Source: a virus
DNA length: 47,802 nt
Strand: one strand, 5' to 3'
Virus record (IMG/VR): IMGVR_UViG_3300025646_000073
Location: 1 to 47,802 of that record
Positions 10,724 through 18,425 of this stretch are shown piece by piece (within the stretch, counting starts at the first letter, position 1; each line of letters begins with the position of its first letter). The notes under the pieces are model-generated. The model ran no database searches and had not been told where the DNA came from. It saw nothing but the letters and a program-made list of their open reading frames with translations. Made by a program: the position numbers and the translations under genes.

Positions 10724-11549
10724 ATGTCACTCCAAGTATCTTCCTGGCACCAAAAATCTGCTCCCGGATTACGTCTGGCGGATACTGGAGCCTGCCAACC
10801 ACAGCATAACCTAACGCATTACGAGGGTCATCTTTCTCAAAACCTAGCTCTGAGAGCCTTTCAGCGTTATGATCCCACCATCTATCAAACTTTTCTTTAT
10901 AACTGATCGGTCCATTGTTAAATGAGACGATGAAGTCAGAAGAATACTTACGTTGAGGACGAATGTTTTCTTCTCCAACGTAGAGGTCATCATCTTTAAA
11001 TACATCCCACAATGTTTTTCCCTTATGACAATAGTTTAATCTAATGTCACCGGGTTTCCAATCAAGTGTCCAATGTTGATAGTCTGAAGGATCTAAGTCG
11101 ATCAACTCAGAGTTCATGTTCACGACGATCCTTCCAGGATTGCCAAAGTCTTCATAACGATGGATCAATACGTTATACTGATCTATCGTGTGTTTAACTT
11201 TACGAGGCGCGTTCTTATAGAACTCGTTAGGGTCTTCTTGCGCACCTCTCATATCTTCGAAGTATTTATGCAGTATGTTCAACAGCTCTTGGTCAAGACC
11301 TTTATCTTCATCGATCTCATGGTCAATAAAGTGTTCCCATGCGTTGATGATATGGATGCACTGATTTAACTCATATACGACTCGCTCTTTGGTCCAATAG
11401 TAGTTTAAGTTGTATATGCGATCATTAAAGTATACGGTGCCATCCTTATCGATCGTCTCTTTCAAGAGCATAGCCCACTTATGACCAAGCGAATGGTCAC
11501 ACGACTCTATGCTAAACTCAGAGTTATCGAGGATGACGTTGAACTTCAT
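10713..11549 (-). CDS. Unknown cassette protein, 278 aa
   Basis: I do not recognise a named domain. The protein is soluble, rich in aromatic and acidic residues, and has no signal or membrane segment. The N-half is helical (ELNQCIHIINAWEHFIDHEI). The C-half has a distinctive block, WTLDWKPGDIRLNY then GKTLWDVFKDDD, followed by a conserved-looking SSDFIVSFNN and RWWDHNAE. It overlaps the radical-SAM gene upstream by 4 nt (ATGA) and the SPASM-like gene downstream by 11 nt. It is therefore translationally coupled between two radical-SAM components and probably acts with them as partner or substrate carrier; this is inference from context only. Confidence 0.75.
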   Translation of the reverse strand: MKFNVILDNSEFSIESCDHSLGHKWAMLLKETIDKDGTVYFNDRIYNLNYYWTKERVVYELNQCIHIINAWEHFIDHEIDEDKGLDQELLNILHKYFEDMRGAQEDPNEFYKNAPRKVKHTIDQYNVLIHRYEDFGNPGRIVVNMNSELIDLDPSDYQHWTLDWKPGDIRLNYCHKGKTLWDVFKDDDLYVGEENIRPQRKYSSDFIVSFNNGPISYKEKFDRWWDHNAERLSELGFEKDDPRNALGYAVVGRLQYPPDVIREQIFGARKILGVTYED

Positions 11550-12781
11550 AGTTGTCCGCTAAAGATGTACTTGTTCGTGATGTTACGAAAGTCTGACATC
11601 TCCTTTGCCTTTGGTACACATATCCCACATCCGCAGTATGAGTTAGGACATACCACAGTAGGAGTACGACCTGCATCAAACTGGGCTTGGAGCCATTCAA
11701 GGTAATCATCTGACTTGGTCAAAGAACAGATCGGACCTTTTCGATCTGTAGCCTTTTCTTTAGTAAACTTAGACAAGTCTACGTCTGGCATGGGAGTGCC
11801 TTCGATCTTTGCCATACATGTCTGATGGTGATAGACTGCATCTTTATCTTCTTCGATATGTAAGAAGAACCAATTTACCATGCAGTGATAGTCTTTAAAG
11901 TTAGACTGCTCGATGAACATCACGTCATCTTCTTTGCCATCATTCTTTACTGTCATGCATCGGCCGCCACAACACATCCGACCCATCTTTCTGGCTAAAC
12001 CATCTTGGTCAAGTGAGATTGCAGGAGGCTTCCTTAACTGTACGTCCTTGATAGGGATACGAGTGACTTGTTCGTTCTTTGACTGCCAATGCATCTTGAT
12101 GTATTGCATCTGATCTTTCTCATAGACCTGAGTCGTACGTCGCATCTTACCGTCAACGTCTTCAAACCATTCTGACTTAAACTTATTATCGTCTCCAATA
12201 GTTCGAGGGATGTAAGGGATCTCATTAGGCTTGAGGAAGTTTTCGATCAAGTCCACACACTCATCAAAGTAATCAGCATGCATCATCACGTTGACCTTTG
12301 ACATCTTCTTACGAGCCTGATTCTCTTTTAAGAATAAGAGGTTCTCACGCACCAAAGCTTTCTGTTTATCAGTGCCTTCACAATGATAAGACACCGTGAT
12401 CGTATTCATGTGATCGAGCAAGAACTGACCGCGTCTCTTGCTCCATGTTCCGTTAGTCGTGAGGTTCAACTCCATATATGGGTAGTTTTCTCTCAAGTAT
12501 GGCACTAAGTCATAGAATGCAGGGTTGACTGCAGGTTCTCCACCTGTAAATGAGATCTTGCATGTCCAGTTACGATCTGCTCGATGAAAGTCATCATAGA
12601 TCTTCCAGTACTTGTCGATAAAGTCTGCTGTCTTCTTGTACTTTTCAAATGAGTTAAATGGTGCAGTTGTAGAGTGCATCCATCCAGTGCAGTATGAGCA
12701 GTCATAGTTGCATCGACGACCAAGGTCCCATACAACCATCTTTGTTGGTTTGTGTAACTCAGAGTAGATATAATCAAGCAT
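11546..12781 (-). CDS. Radical-SAM enzyme with Cys-rich C-terminal auxiliary-cluster region
   Basis: 411 residues. DLGRRCNYDCSYC puts Cys24, Cys28 and Cys31 in the CX3CX2C cluster motif, and FTGGEP (78-83) is the classical SAM-binding GGEP motif. After the barrel are further cysteines: MCCGGRC (270-275), C300, C322, C352 and a C-terminal CPNSYCGCGIC (378-388), probably binding one or two extra iron-sulfur clusters as in SPASM-type enzymes. It is not a close paralogue of the other two radical-SAM proteins. It overlaps the glycosyltransferase upstream by 8 nt. It may modify a peptide, sugar or other small substrate; nothing in the sequence identifies which. Confidence 0.85.
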   Translation of the reverse strand: MLDYIYSELHKPTKMVVWDLGRRCNYDCSYCTGWMHSTTAPFNSFEKYKKTADFIDKYWKIYDDFHRADRNWTCKISFTGGEPAVNPAFYDLVPYLRENYPYMELNLTTNGTWSKRRGQFLLDHMNTITVSYHCEGTDKQKALVRENLLFLKENQARKKMSKVNVMMHADYFDECVDLIENFLKPNEIPYIPRTIGDDNKFKSEWFEDVDGKMRRTTQVYEKDQMQYIKMHWQSKNEQVTRIPIKDVQLRKPPAISLDQDGLARKMGRMCCGGRCMTVKNDGKEDDVMFIEQSNFKDYHCMVNWFFLHIEEDKDAVYHHQTCMAKIEGTPMPDVDLSKFTKEKATDRKGPICSLTKSDDYLEWLQAQFDAGRTPTVVCPNSYCGCGICVPKAKEMSDFRNITNKYIFSGQL

Positions 12782-13334
12782 TTGTATATTTTGAGAACCA
12801 GTCTCGTTGTTTCAATAGGTCTTTCTGCTGATTAAACAGGTAGACGGGGTAAGGCTTTTCGTCCTTTGTCCAGTTGATAGAGCTATAGTTGCTTTTATCA
12901 TAAACATCATAATCAACTTGTTCTTCGATGAATTGATCCATACCTTTATAGTACTTCAACATCCAATACTCAGGATCTTGGTCGAACTTCTTATATATGT
13001 CAGACCTATCTCCTTGCCATGACATGATGGAGGAGTTTAGTTTCGTATGAAATGTTGGTCTCCACCATGCATGGCAGAGCGTGAATCGTTCTGTAAGGAA
13101 TGAGTTGCAGTCTCCTTTGATGAGCATATCAAGGTCAAAGTAGATGTTTTGACCGTCTCTAAACTTATCAAAGATCTGTAACTTATTAAAGACCTGGATC
13201 TCATATCGATCTTCGGTCATCACCTCAAACGAATCATACTTTAGGTTTGAGTACGTATCAACCATATGTTTAAGGTTGTCTACGTACCAATCATCATACT
13301 TTGTGCCAGTCTGGACACATATCACTCTCAGCAT
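12774..13334 (-). CDS. Small GT-A-like glycosyltransferase
   Basis: 186 residues from ATG 13334. This start fits the paralogues (MLRVICVQTGTKYDDWYVD against FCLKWGTKYDAKYV), although the frame stays open upstream to 13448, across the divergent promoter. IYFDLDMLIKGD has the DXD-type metal and nucleotide-sugar motif (DLD, 67-69) expected of GT-A enzymes of the GT8-like kind. 'HAWWRPTF' and 'SSIMSWQGD' resemble the acceptor-side loop of the two other glycosyltransferases here. First gene of the minus arm, with no obvious ribosome site. Sugar donor and acceptor unknown. Confidence 0.7.
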   Translation of the reverse strand: MLRVICVQTGTKYDDWYVDNLKHMVDTYSNLKYDSFEVMTEDRYEIQVFNKLQIFDKFRDGQNIYFDLDMLIKGDCNSFLTERFTLCHAWWRPTFHTKLNSSIMSWQGDRSDIYKKFDQDPEYWMLKYYKGMDQFIEEQVDYDVYDKSNYSSINWTKDEKPYPVYLFNQQKDLLKQRDWFSKYTNA

Positions 13335-13372
13335 ATAGATAATATCATTGAAAACATGAATATATCTATATG
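13332..13372. promoter_or_regulatory. Divergent promoter dyad of the cassette
   Basis: The region between the arms is a 10-bp perfect inverted repeat, CATATAGATA (13332-13341) and TATCTATATG (13363-13372), separated by 21 bp. The outermost triplets are the two start codons (CAT for the minus arm, ATG for the plus arm). Inside each repeat lies TATAGATA, one base from the late box TATAAATA. The plus-strand box is at 13334-13341 and the minus-strand box at 13363-13370, each 28 nt before the start it would drive. No ribosome site is visible in either leader. A symmetric pair of late-type promoters is the simplest reading. Confidence 0.5.
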
Positions 13373-13972
13373 GACATCCGATACTCCAAAGTGATGAAGT
13401 GGTTTTGGCATAATCATAGAGAGAACTTTGACCGACTACTCGAGTCACTCTCTCCCAACCAACTCGAATGTAAACACTGGCTGATCGACGAGCTAAACCC
13501 TGTCTGGTTTAGGGATCACTCGTTAAAGATAGAGATCATAGGATCTTGGTTTGCCTGGCCTCTTGTAGACTTCTTAGCTCGTAAGTTTGACATCGAAAGG
13601 ATCAGACTATACGATCCTGACCCATTCGCATGCATGGTGGCAAGAAGGTATATCGAAGAGTTTAAGTTCCCATTTGAGATACAGACATTTGAGATGTCAT
13701 ATTGGGACCATGAACAAGATGAAGTGGGTTGTCACTTACTCATCAATACATCAGCTGAACACATGTATGAAACCCTTGCGACCAGTAAACAGAAATACGC
13801 AAAGGCTCCAGTCGTTGCTCTACAGTCAAATAATATGTTCAACGAAGAAGATCATGTGAACTGCGTATCAAGTGCTGAATCATTATCAAAGCAAAACGGG
13901 TTAAAAAGCATCTTATATTCTGGCACAAAGAGCTTTGATCGGTATGATCGTTACATGGTGATCGGCGTATGA
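13370..13972 (+). CDS. Rossmann-type methyltransferase-like protein
   Basis: 200 residues from ATG 13370, which is part of the promoter dyad; a second in-frame ATG at 13394 is possible. IEIIGSWFAWP (54-64) looks like a nucleotide-binding glycine loop (motif I) and IRLYDPDPFA (78-87) like the acidic strand-2 end (motif II), as in class I SAM-dependent methyltransferases. Motif I has one Gly rather than the usual GxGxG, so activity is uncertain. The remainder, with GCHLLINTSAEHMY and a C-terminal YDRYMVIGV, aligns with the protein at 14681-15067. It ends in a 4-nt ATGA overlap with the next glycosyltransferase. It may equally be a non-catalytic SAM- or nucleotide-binding protein. Confidence 0.55.
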   Translation: MDIRYSKVMKWFWHNHRENFDRLLESLSPNQLECKHWLIDELNPVWFRDHSLKIEIIGSWFAWPLVDFLARKFDIERIRLYDPDPFACMVARRYIEEFKFPFEIQTFEMSYWDHEQDEVGCHLLINTSAEHMYETLATSKQKYAKAPVVALQSNNMFNEEDHVNCVSSAESLSKQNGLKSILYSGTKSFDRYDRYMVIGV

Positions 13973-14667
13973 ACTTCTTTTGTTTGAAGTGGGGTACTAA
14001 GTATGACGCTAAGTACGTCAATCGACTTTATGGCAGTCTAAAGAAAAACTGTCAAGTTGATTTTACATTTACGTGTTATACTGATGATCCAACGGAGTTA
14101 AGAGAAGAGATCGAGGTCAAGGACATCAGAGAACTACGACCTTATGATACTGATAGAGTCTTTACGTATGAGAAACTCATCTTGCTTGAGAAGCATGAGA
14201 AAGGTATGTGGATCGACTTAGATGTCCTTATACATAAAGACATCACAGACCTCGTGACAAGAGACGTAGATTCTTTCACGATGATATGGAATGATTGGAA
14301 CGACTACGAGTACAAGACTGCATTGAACTGGGGGAAAGGTACAGCATGTCATGTGAACAGCTCGTTCGTGCGGTTTGAGAACGCAGAGTGGCTAGTACGA
14401 TATACTCATGACAACTGGGATAAGATCGAGTTTACCTATAAGTCTCTTGACAAATACTTGTTTTATCAACACTTTCGAAAGAATAACCTAGCATTTTGGG
14501 AACCTGGTATCTTCTCTAACTATAATGTGCAAGGTCAAGTATTAAAGAACAGAGTGACCTTGTTTAATACATCCCATGTCCATGCGAATAATTTAAAAGA
14601 CAGAGCGATTGAACTTCATGAAGCAGAGCCAAATGTACAGAGAATCTGGAAGTCGTACTCCCTTTGA
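13969..14667 (+). CDS. Small GT-A-like glycosyltransferase
   Basis: 232 residues. N-terminal FCLKWGTKYDAKYVNRLYGS and the central MWIDLDVLIHKDI with a DXD motif (DLD, 83-85) mark a GT-A nucleotide-sugar transferase related to the one at 12774-13334. 'NSSFVRFENAEW' and a late 'HVHANN' fit the usual acceptor and second metal-ligand regions. It starts in a 4-nt ATGA overlap with the methyltransferase-like gene and is followed closely by the second member of that family. Cytoplasmic, with no membrane anchor. Sugar unknown. Confidence 0.7.
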   Translation: MNFFCLKWGTKYDAKYVNRLYGSLKKNCQVDFTFTCYTDDPTELREEIEVKDIRELRPYDTDRVFTYEKLILLEKHEKGMWIDLDVLIHKDITDLVTRDVDSFTMIWNDWNDYEYKTALNWGKGTACHVNSSFVRFENAEWLVRYTHDNWDKIEFTYKSLDKYLFYQHFRKNNLAFWEPGIFSNYNVQGQVLKNRVTLFNTSHVHANNLKDRAIELHEAEPNVQRIWKSYSL

Positions 14668-14680
14668 AGGTTGGATCATC

Positions 14681-15067
14681 TTGTATGACAGAGTAGTCTT
14701 GTTGGCTCCTGGGAATAAAGAAGATCAGATCGAGCAGTTTGTTGATATGGGAGTAGAGGTTCGTGCTCTAGACTATAACCCTAAGTTTCATCAATACAAG
14801 CACTATGAGGTCGTTGACTTCATCTTTGACGATGTAAGTCTTAAAGCTGATTGTTTGGTTCATTATAACTGTGAGAAGACGTACTATAAGATCAACTATA
14901 CAGGTGACATCATACTCAGAGGTGATGACAGGCATAAGAACGGGGACTGTAACCCTATCACGTCATGCGAGCAGCTTATCATGCAGTACGAATTGAAAGA
15001 AGTGTATGATACTGTAATACAAGACTGTGGTAAGCATAAGCAATATATCGTATGGGGTAAAAGATGA
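14681..15067 (+). CDS. Second methyltransferase-like paralogue, short form
   Basis: The frame is open from 14609, but the best start I see is TTG 14681: AAGG lies 10 nt upstream and no overlap with the previous gene is needed. An alternative ATG is at 14633. From TTG it has 128 residues. VVLLAPGNKEDQIEQF then EVRALDYNPKF parallels motif I/II of the 200-residue protein. DCLVHYNCEKTYY parallels GCHLLINTSAEHMY, and C-terminal KQYIVWGKR parallels DRYMVIGV. It is thus a shorter, diverged paralogue lacking the N-terminal ~50 residues. The glycine-rich loop is weak, so it may be a partner subunit rather than an enzyme. It ends in a 4-nt overlap with the radical-SAM gene. Confidence 0.55.
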   Translation: MYDRVVLLAPGNKEDQIEQFVDMGVEVRALDYNPKFHQYKHYEVVDFIFDDVSLKADCLVHYNCEKTYYKINYTGDIILRGDDRHKNGDCNPITSCEQLIMQYELKEVYDTVIQDCGKHKQYIVWGKR

Positions 15068-16275
15068 CCAAATGGTTTGAAATAAATGATGTTGGAAGGG
15101 TCCAACTCGAGATCACAAACTATTGCAATGCAGCATGTCCATACTGCGAAAGAGCACTTAGACCTAAAGATCAGCTTAATAATAGTTACATGTCTCTTGA
15201 TACTATCAAGAAGTTTTTTGATCCCTATGAATGGTTAAGTCTAAATCAAATCCACCTTTGCGGTAATGTAGATGAACCGACAATCCATCCTCAACTCTTT
15301 GAGATGATCGATTATTTTCTTGGAGTAAGCCATAATAATTCTACACATATAACGATCTCTACGAATGGAGGAGCCAGAGACGAGGAGTTTTGGACTGAAC
15401 TAGGTAAAGTATCATCTGCAAATAAAGTCAGCGTATTATGGGGAATCGATGGCTTAGAAGATACTAATCATCTTTATCGAGTTGGTGTCAAGTGGAATAC
15501 ACTCATGCGTAATGTAAAGGCATTCATCTCAGCCGGAGGTCATGCATCATGGCAGTTTATCGTATTTGACCATAATAAACATCAAATAGACGAAGCCAAA
15601 GCTCTCGCAAAGGAATTAGGGTTTAGACTGTTCAAGACCATATCTTCAAATAGGATTCCAAAAGAAGAACAAAGTCAAAGACCAAGCAAGATAAAACCTG
15701 AGCCAGTTAAGTTTTATAAAGAGCATGAAGCAAAAACCTTCTTGACAATACCTCCACAGACTAGGCGTGCCAATTTGATAAAGCCAGTATTTGAAAAGAA
15801 GGAATATGTAGAAAAAACTCGTGTAGATATGGTGCCAGTAGTAGAAGAAAAGAAGTCATTCAGAGTCTTTGTTCCCATACACGGAATAAAACCAAAGCTA
15901 AATACATTTAGGATTTCATTGCCTGCAAAGGGAACGCAGACGCATCCAGAAATCACTTGTGCAGCAAAGCCATGGTCTTATAAGAAACATTTTTCTCATG
16001 ATGGTATCAGAGCTAACATCTATATGACGCACGAAGGATTAGTGTACCCATGTTGTTGGGTTACTTCGAAAAGAGGACTGACTGAATTAAAACAGACGGC
16101 GTTTGGTATACCTGCTGAAGATTATTCTATACATCATAATGAGCTCGTAGACATCATCAACGGAGAGATGTGGACACATATCGATGAATCTATGGATCAA
16201 CTAAGATGCGGTTATATGTGTAAGAACTCTATCGAACATGAAACGGTAGACATCAATCAATATACACAACTATGA
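15064..16275 (+). CDS. Radical-SAM/SPASM-like enzyme, fused form
   Basis: 403 residues. Cys21, Cys25 and Cys28 form CX3CX2C, LCGNVDEP (65-72) is the GGEP equivalent, and WGIDGLEDTNHLYRVG (126-141) and WQFIVFDHNKHQIDEAKAL (163-181) follow. A ~100-residue basic and Pro-rich linker (about 195-295) leads to a C-terminal domain with C299, YPCCW (329-332), C382 and C386. The barrel matches the 252-residue protein at 9676-10434 and the C-domain matches the 99-residue protein at 10424-10723, so this gene is the fused counterpart of that split pair. Overlaps by 4 nt with both neighbours couple it to the methyltransferase-like and glycosyltransferase genes. Confidence 0.85.
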   Translation: MTKWFEINDVGRVQLEITNYCNAACPYCERALRPKDQLNNSYMSLDTIKKFFDPYEWLSLNQIHLCGNVDEPTIHPQLFEMIDYFLGVSHNNSTHITISTNGGARDEEFWTELGKVSSANKVSVLWGIDGLEDTNHLYRVGVKWNTLMRNVKAFISAGGHASWQFIVFDHNKHQIDEAKALAKELGFRLFKTISSNRIPKEEQSQRPSKIKPEPVKFYKEHEAKTFLTIPPQTRRANLIKPVFEKKEYVEKTRVDMVPVVEEKKSFRVFVPIHGIKPKLNTFRISLPAKGTQTHPEITCAAKPWSYKKHFSHDGIRANIYMTHEGLVYPCCWVTSKRGLTELKQTAFGIPAEDYSIHHNELVDIINGEMWTHIDESMDQLRCGYMCKNSIEHETVDINQYTQL

Positions 16276-16940
16276 CGAAAGTATTTGCAGTAAGGATCGG
16301 TGAGAAGTATGGTCCAGAATATGAGGAGTATATTGACTCTCTCATCCCTAACGTGACATGGATACATGAACCCATTCGGTATGACGTTAAGTTTCAATGG
16401 AATAAGCTGTATCCAATGTCTCTTGACTTAGACGAGCCCGTCGTGATGATCGACATTGACATGGTATTCATGAATGCTTATATGGATCTGATTGAATACC
16501 CGATCGAGAGAGGCCAGTTCATTGGTATGCATAACTGGTGGGCGACTGGCGGATGTCCTCTTCAAGGAGGGTTTCAGAAGTACTATCCTAAAGACTGTCG
16601 CTACATCTATGACAAGTTCATGAGAGACCCATCATATTGGCAACGTTATTACATTGAGAAGAAAGAAACTTCTGGGCTTGTGAACGGCGAACAGAACTTT
16701 GTATATGAGTCAGTAAATGAAAGGCTTGAACTGAAGTATTTGCCAGATCAATGGTGCACAAAGTGGAAAGCAGACCCGCAAAAAGAATGGGTAGTTAACA
16801 TGAACGCTAACTACCCAGGAGACTGGCTGTACTTAGGTGAAGAGTTTAACCCTGAGATTCGGGTTCTCCACTTTCTGGGGCGGGAGCAGGTTCCGGAGCA
16901 GGTTCGTCAACCGAAGTGGGAGTGGCTGCTGCCTGTTTAG
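16272..16940 (+). CDS. Small GT-A-like glycosyltransferase, overlaps a convergent gene
   Basis: 222 residues. PVVMIDIDMVFMNAYMD holds the DXD motif (DID, 61-63), and N-terminal FAVRIGEKYGPEYEEYIDSL matches the start of the other two glycosyltransferases. 'HNWWATGGCPLQGGF' resembles the HAWW loop of the minus-arm enzyme. The C-terminal RVLHFLG is the usual closing element of such enzymes and lies within the 95-nt stretch shared with the opposite-strand gene at 16846-17403. The last ~18 residues (EQVPEQVRQP...) read antisense to that gene's Pro/Ala/Glu tail and may be an added extension. Last gene of the plus arm; no terminator seen. Confidence 0.7.
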   Translation: MTKVFAVRIGEKYGPEYEEYIDSLIPNVTWIHEPIRYDVKFQWNKLYPMSLDLDEPVVMIDIDMVFMNAYMDLIEYPIERGQFIGMHNWWATGGCPLQGGFQKYYPKDCRYIYDKFMRDPSYWQRYYIEKKETSGLVNGEQNFVYESVNERLELKYLPDQWCTKWKADPQKEWVVNMNANYPGDWLYLGEEFNPEIRVLHFLGREQVPEQVRQPKWEWLLPV

Positions 16941-17403
16941 GACCAGCATGAAACATAGAGATCAATTCTAGCATATCTGTCGACTTACGCATCGCTGCTT
17001 TCCATTCACGATCAGTCGACTCTTTAATCTTTTCATGCTCAAACAAGTTGAGCTTGAACTCAAAGAACTCTTCCTTCTTATTCGAAATGTCGATGATACT
17101 TTGGATCGTGATGGTTGTAGTAGGTGCTTTATCAGCAGAATAGATCAGGCCTTCATCAGTAGCGATCTGCTTGACCAGGCCTAAAAATGCTTGACGTTCA
17201 AGACTTCTTTTCTCGTCAGTATTCTTATTGATCTTATCCACTGTAACATGTTTTAACAACTCTTGAAACTGTACCATGTTTTCATCAGCAGGGATCACTT
17301 CTTCATAATCAGTTCCATCTGGCTGAACCCATAACGTACAGACGTTTTCTCTCTCTAGATCAACAAAGTATGCTGTTCTAAGGTTCTTTTTTTCGCTTGA
17401 CAT
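16846..17403 (-). CDS. Unknown protein with an acidic Pro/Ala tail, 185 aa
   Basis: No domain recognised. Residues 1-160 look globular and partly helical: TAYFVDLERENVCTLWVQPDG near the start, KRSLERQAFLGLVKQIATDEG in the middle, and a charged helix with FKLNLFEHEKIKES. The last ~25 residues are low-complexity (DEPAPEPAPAPESGEPES). They are encoded by the DNA that also encodes the end of the glycosyltransferase on the other strand. It follows the 335-residue virion protein after 12 nt in the same transcription unit, so it may be a virion or tail-assembly accessory protein. Confidence 0.65.
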   Translation of the reverse strand: MSSEKKNLRTAYFVDLERENVCTLWVQPDGTDYEEVIPADENMVQFQELLKHVTVDKINKNTDEKRSLERQAFLGLVKQIATDEGLIYSADKAPTTTITIQSIIDISNKKEEFFEFKLNLFEHEKIKESTDREWKAAMRKSTDMLELISMFHAGPKQAAATPTSVDEPAPEPAPAPESGEPESQG

Positions 17404-17415
17404 ATTATAGTCCTC

Positions 17416-18423
17416 TTATGTTAAGTACACCCAAAGGTAGTTGGTTTTAACTGATGTCGACGCTCCCGATGGCACGTCTTGTGATCGATAGTCGTTTGCG
17501 TTGACAAATCGGTATAGAGTAGTTTGACCGGCGAGCTTGGTATCGATCATGCCGCTACCTCTAATAGCGGCTCCTGTCGCAGGAGAAGTCGTAGAAACTT
17601 CGTAACGTGTACGATAGCCAACATGTGATTCGTTCGCCTCGTAGATATAATCTTGAATCCACTCAAAAAATCTACGAGCAAAGTTATTGTCTCCAAGAGG
17701 AGCAGAACTATACGGTTTAATCAAGCTTCCGTCTGACTTTACGAAAGCTGGCAATCTTCCTCCCCAAAGGCCAGTGGTCGCGTTCCAGTTTGTAACATTC
17801 AAATAATATTCCCCGGTGGTCTGAGGTTGATCTAGAGTGTTAGGGATACTTCCCGCAACATAAGCTGCAGCGTTTGCTCTCGTATCGACGTAGACTGTAG
17901 AAGCGTCCACGTTCGAAGCGCCAGTCACTGACGTAGTTGTATTAACCATATACAGGTTGCCTGCTGTCGCATCGCCAATCAGATTAGCCGCGCCTTTCTT
18001 TCCAGTAATTGCTGGATATACAAGCGTGTCAAACACGTCTTGTTTTGTCATTACTTTGATGTTTCCAGCTTCATAATAACAAGGTCTTAATGTAGTAGCA
18101 TCAGTAGTGAATTTTTCAGTCCATGCTTTTCCAGTATAACCGGTAGCGGTTACGGTTTGCTCAATGCGGTCATAAGTAACAGTAACAGTAGAAGTATCTG
18201 CAGGGTTTTGATAAGTGACTGCGTTAGTTGTATAAGCACCAGCTTGCAAACGAGTATCAGTGATACCGTTCAAGTTTGCATCATTAGTGCTTTTACGCGA
18301 TAAACTTGTACCCACTAGTGTACGTCTTTGTATTTCTGCAATCAACGAATCCAACTCGCCCTGAGTAAAAGATCTGGGTTGACCAGTTACCGCATCTAAC
18401 CACATTGGTCTTCTCACTGCCAT
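17416..18423 (-). CDS. Virion structural protein, 335 aa
   Basis: The sequence starts MAVRRPMWLDAVTGQPRSFT and continues with an N-terminal helix (LDSLIAEIQRRTLVG), then Thr/Val/Asn-rich beta sequence. Later blocks include YYLNVTNWNATTGLWGGR and FARRFFEWIQDYIYE, and the C-end has NANDYRSQDVPSGAS. The pattern is that of uncharacterised virion proteins next to fibre genes of marine T4-like phages. It is 2 nt downstream of the 204-residue fibre-like gene. No catalytic motif. Confidence 0.65.
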   Translation of the reverse strand: MAVRRPMWLDAVTGQPRSFTQGELDSLIAEIQRRTLVGTSLSRKSTNDANLNGITDTRLQAGAYTTNAVTYQNPADTSTVTVTYDRIEQTVTATGYTGKAWTEKFTTDATTLRPCYYEAGNIKVMTKQDVFDTLVYPAITGKKGAANLIGDATAGNLYMVNTTTSVTGASNVDASTVYVDTRANAAAYVAGSIPNTLDQPQTTGEYYLNVTNWNATTGLWGGRLPAFVKSDGSLIKPYSSAPLGDNNFARRFFEWIQDYIYEANESHVGYRTRYEVSTTSPATGAAIRGSGMIDTKLAGQTTLYRFVNANDYRSQDVPSGASTSVKTNYLWVYLT

Positions 18424-18425
18424 AA

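Noticed and set aside
14609-14681. Longest start of the short methyltransferase-like gene at 14609
   Set aside because: It would overlap the glycosyltransferase by 59 nt with no ribosome site. TTG 14681 follows AAGG and removes the overlap; ATG 14633 remains possible.
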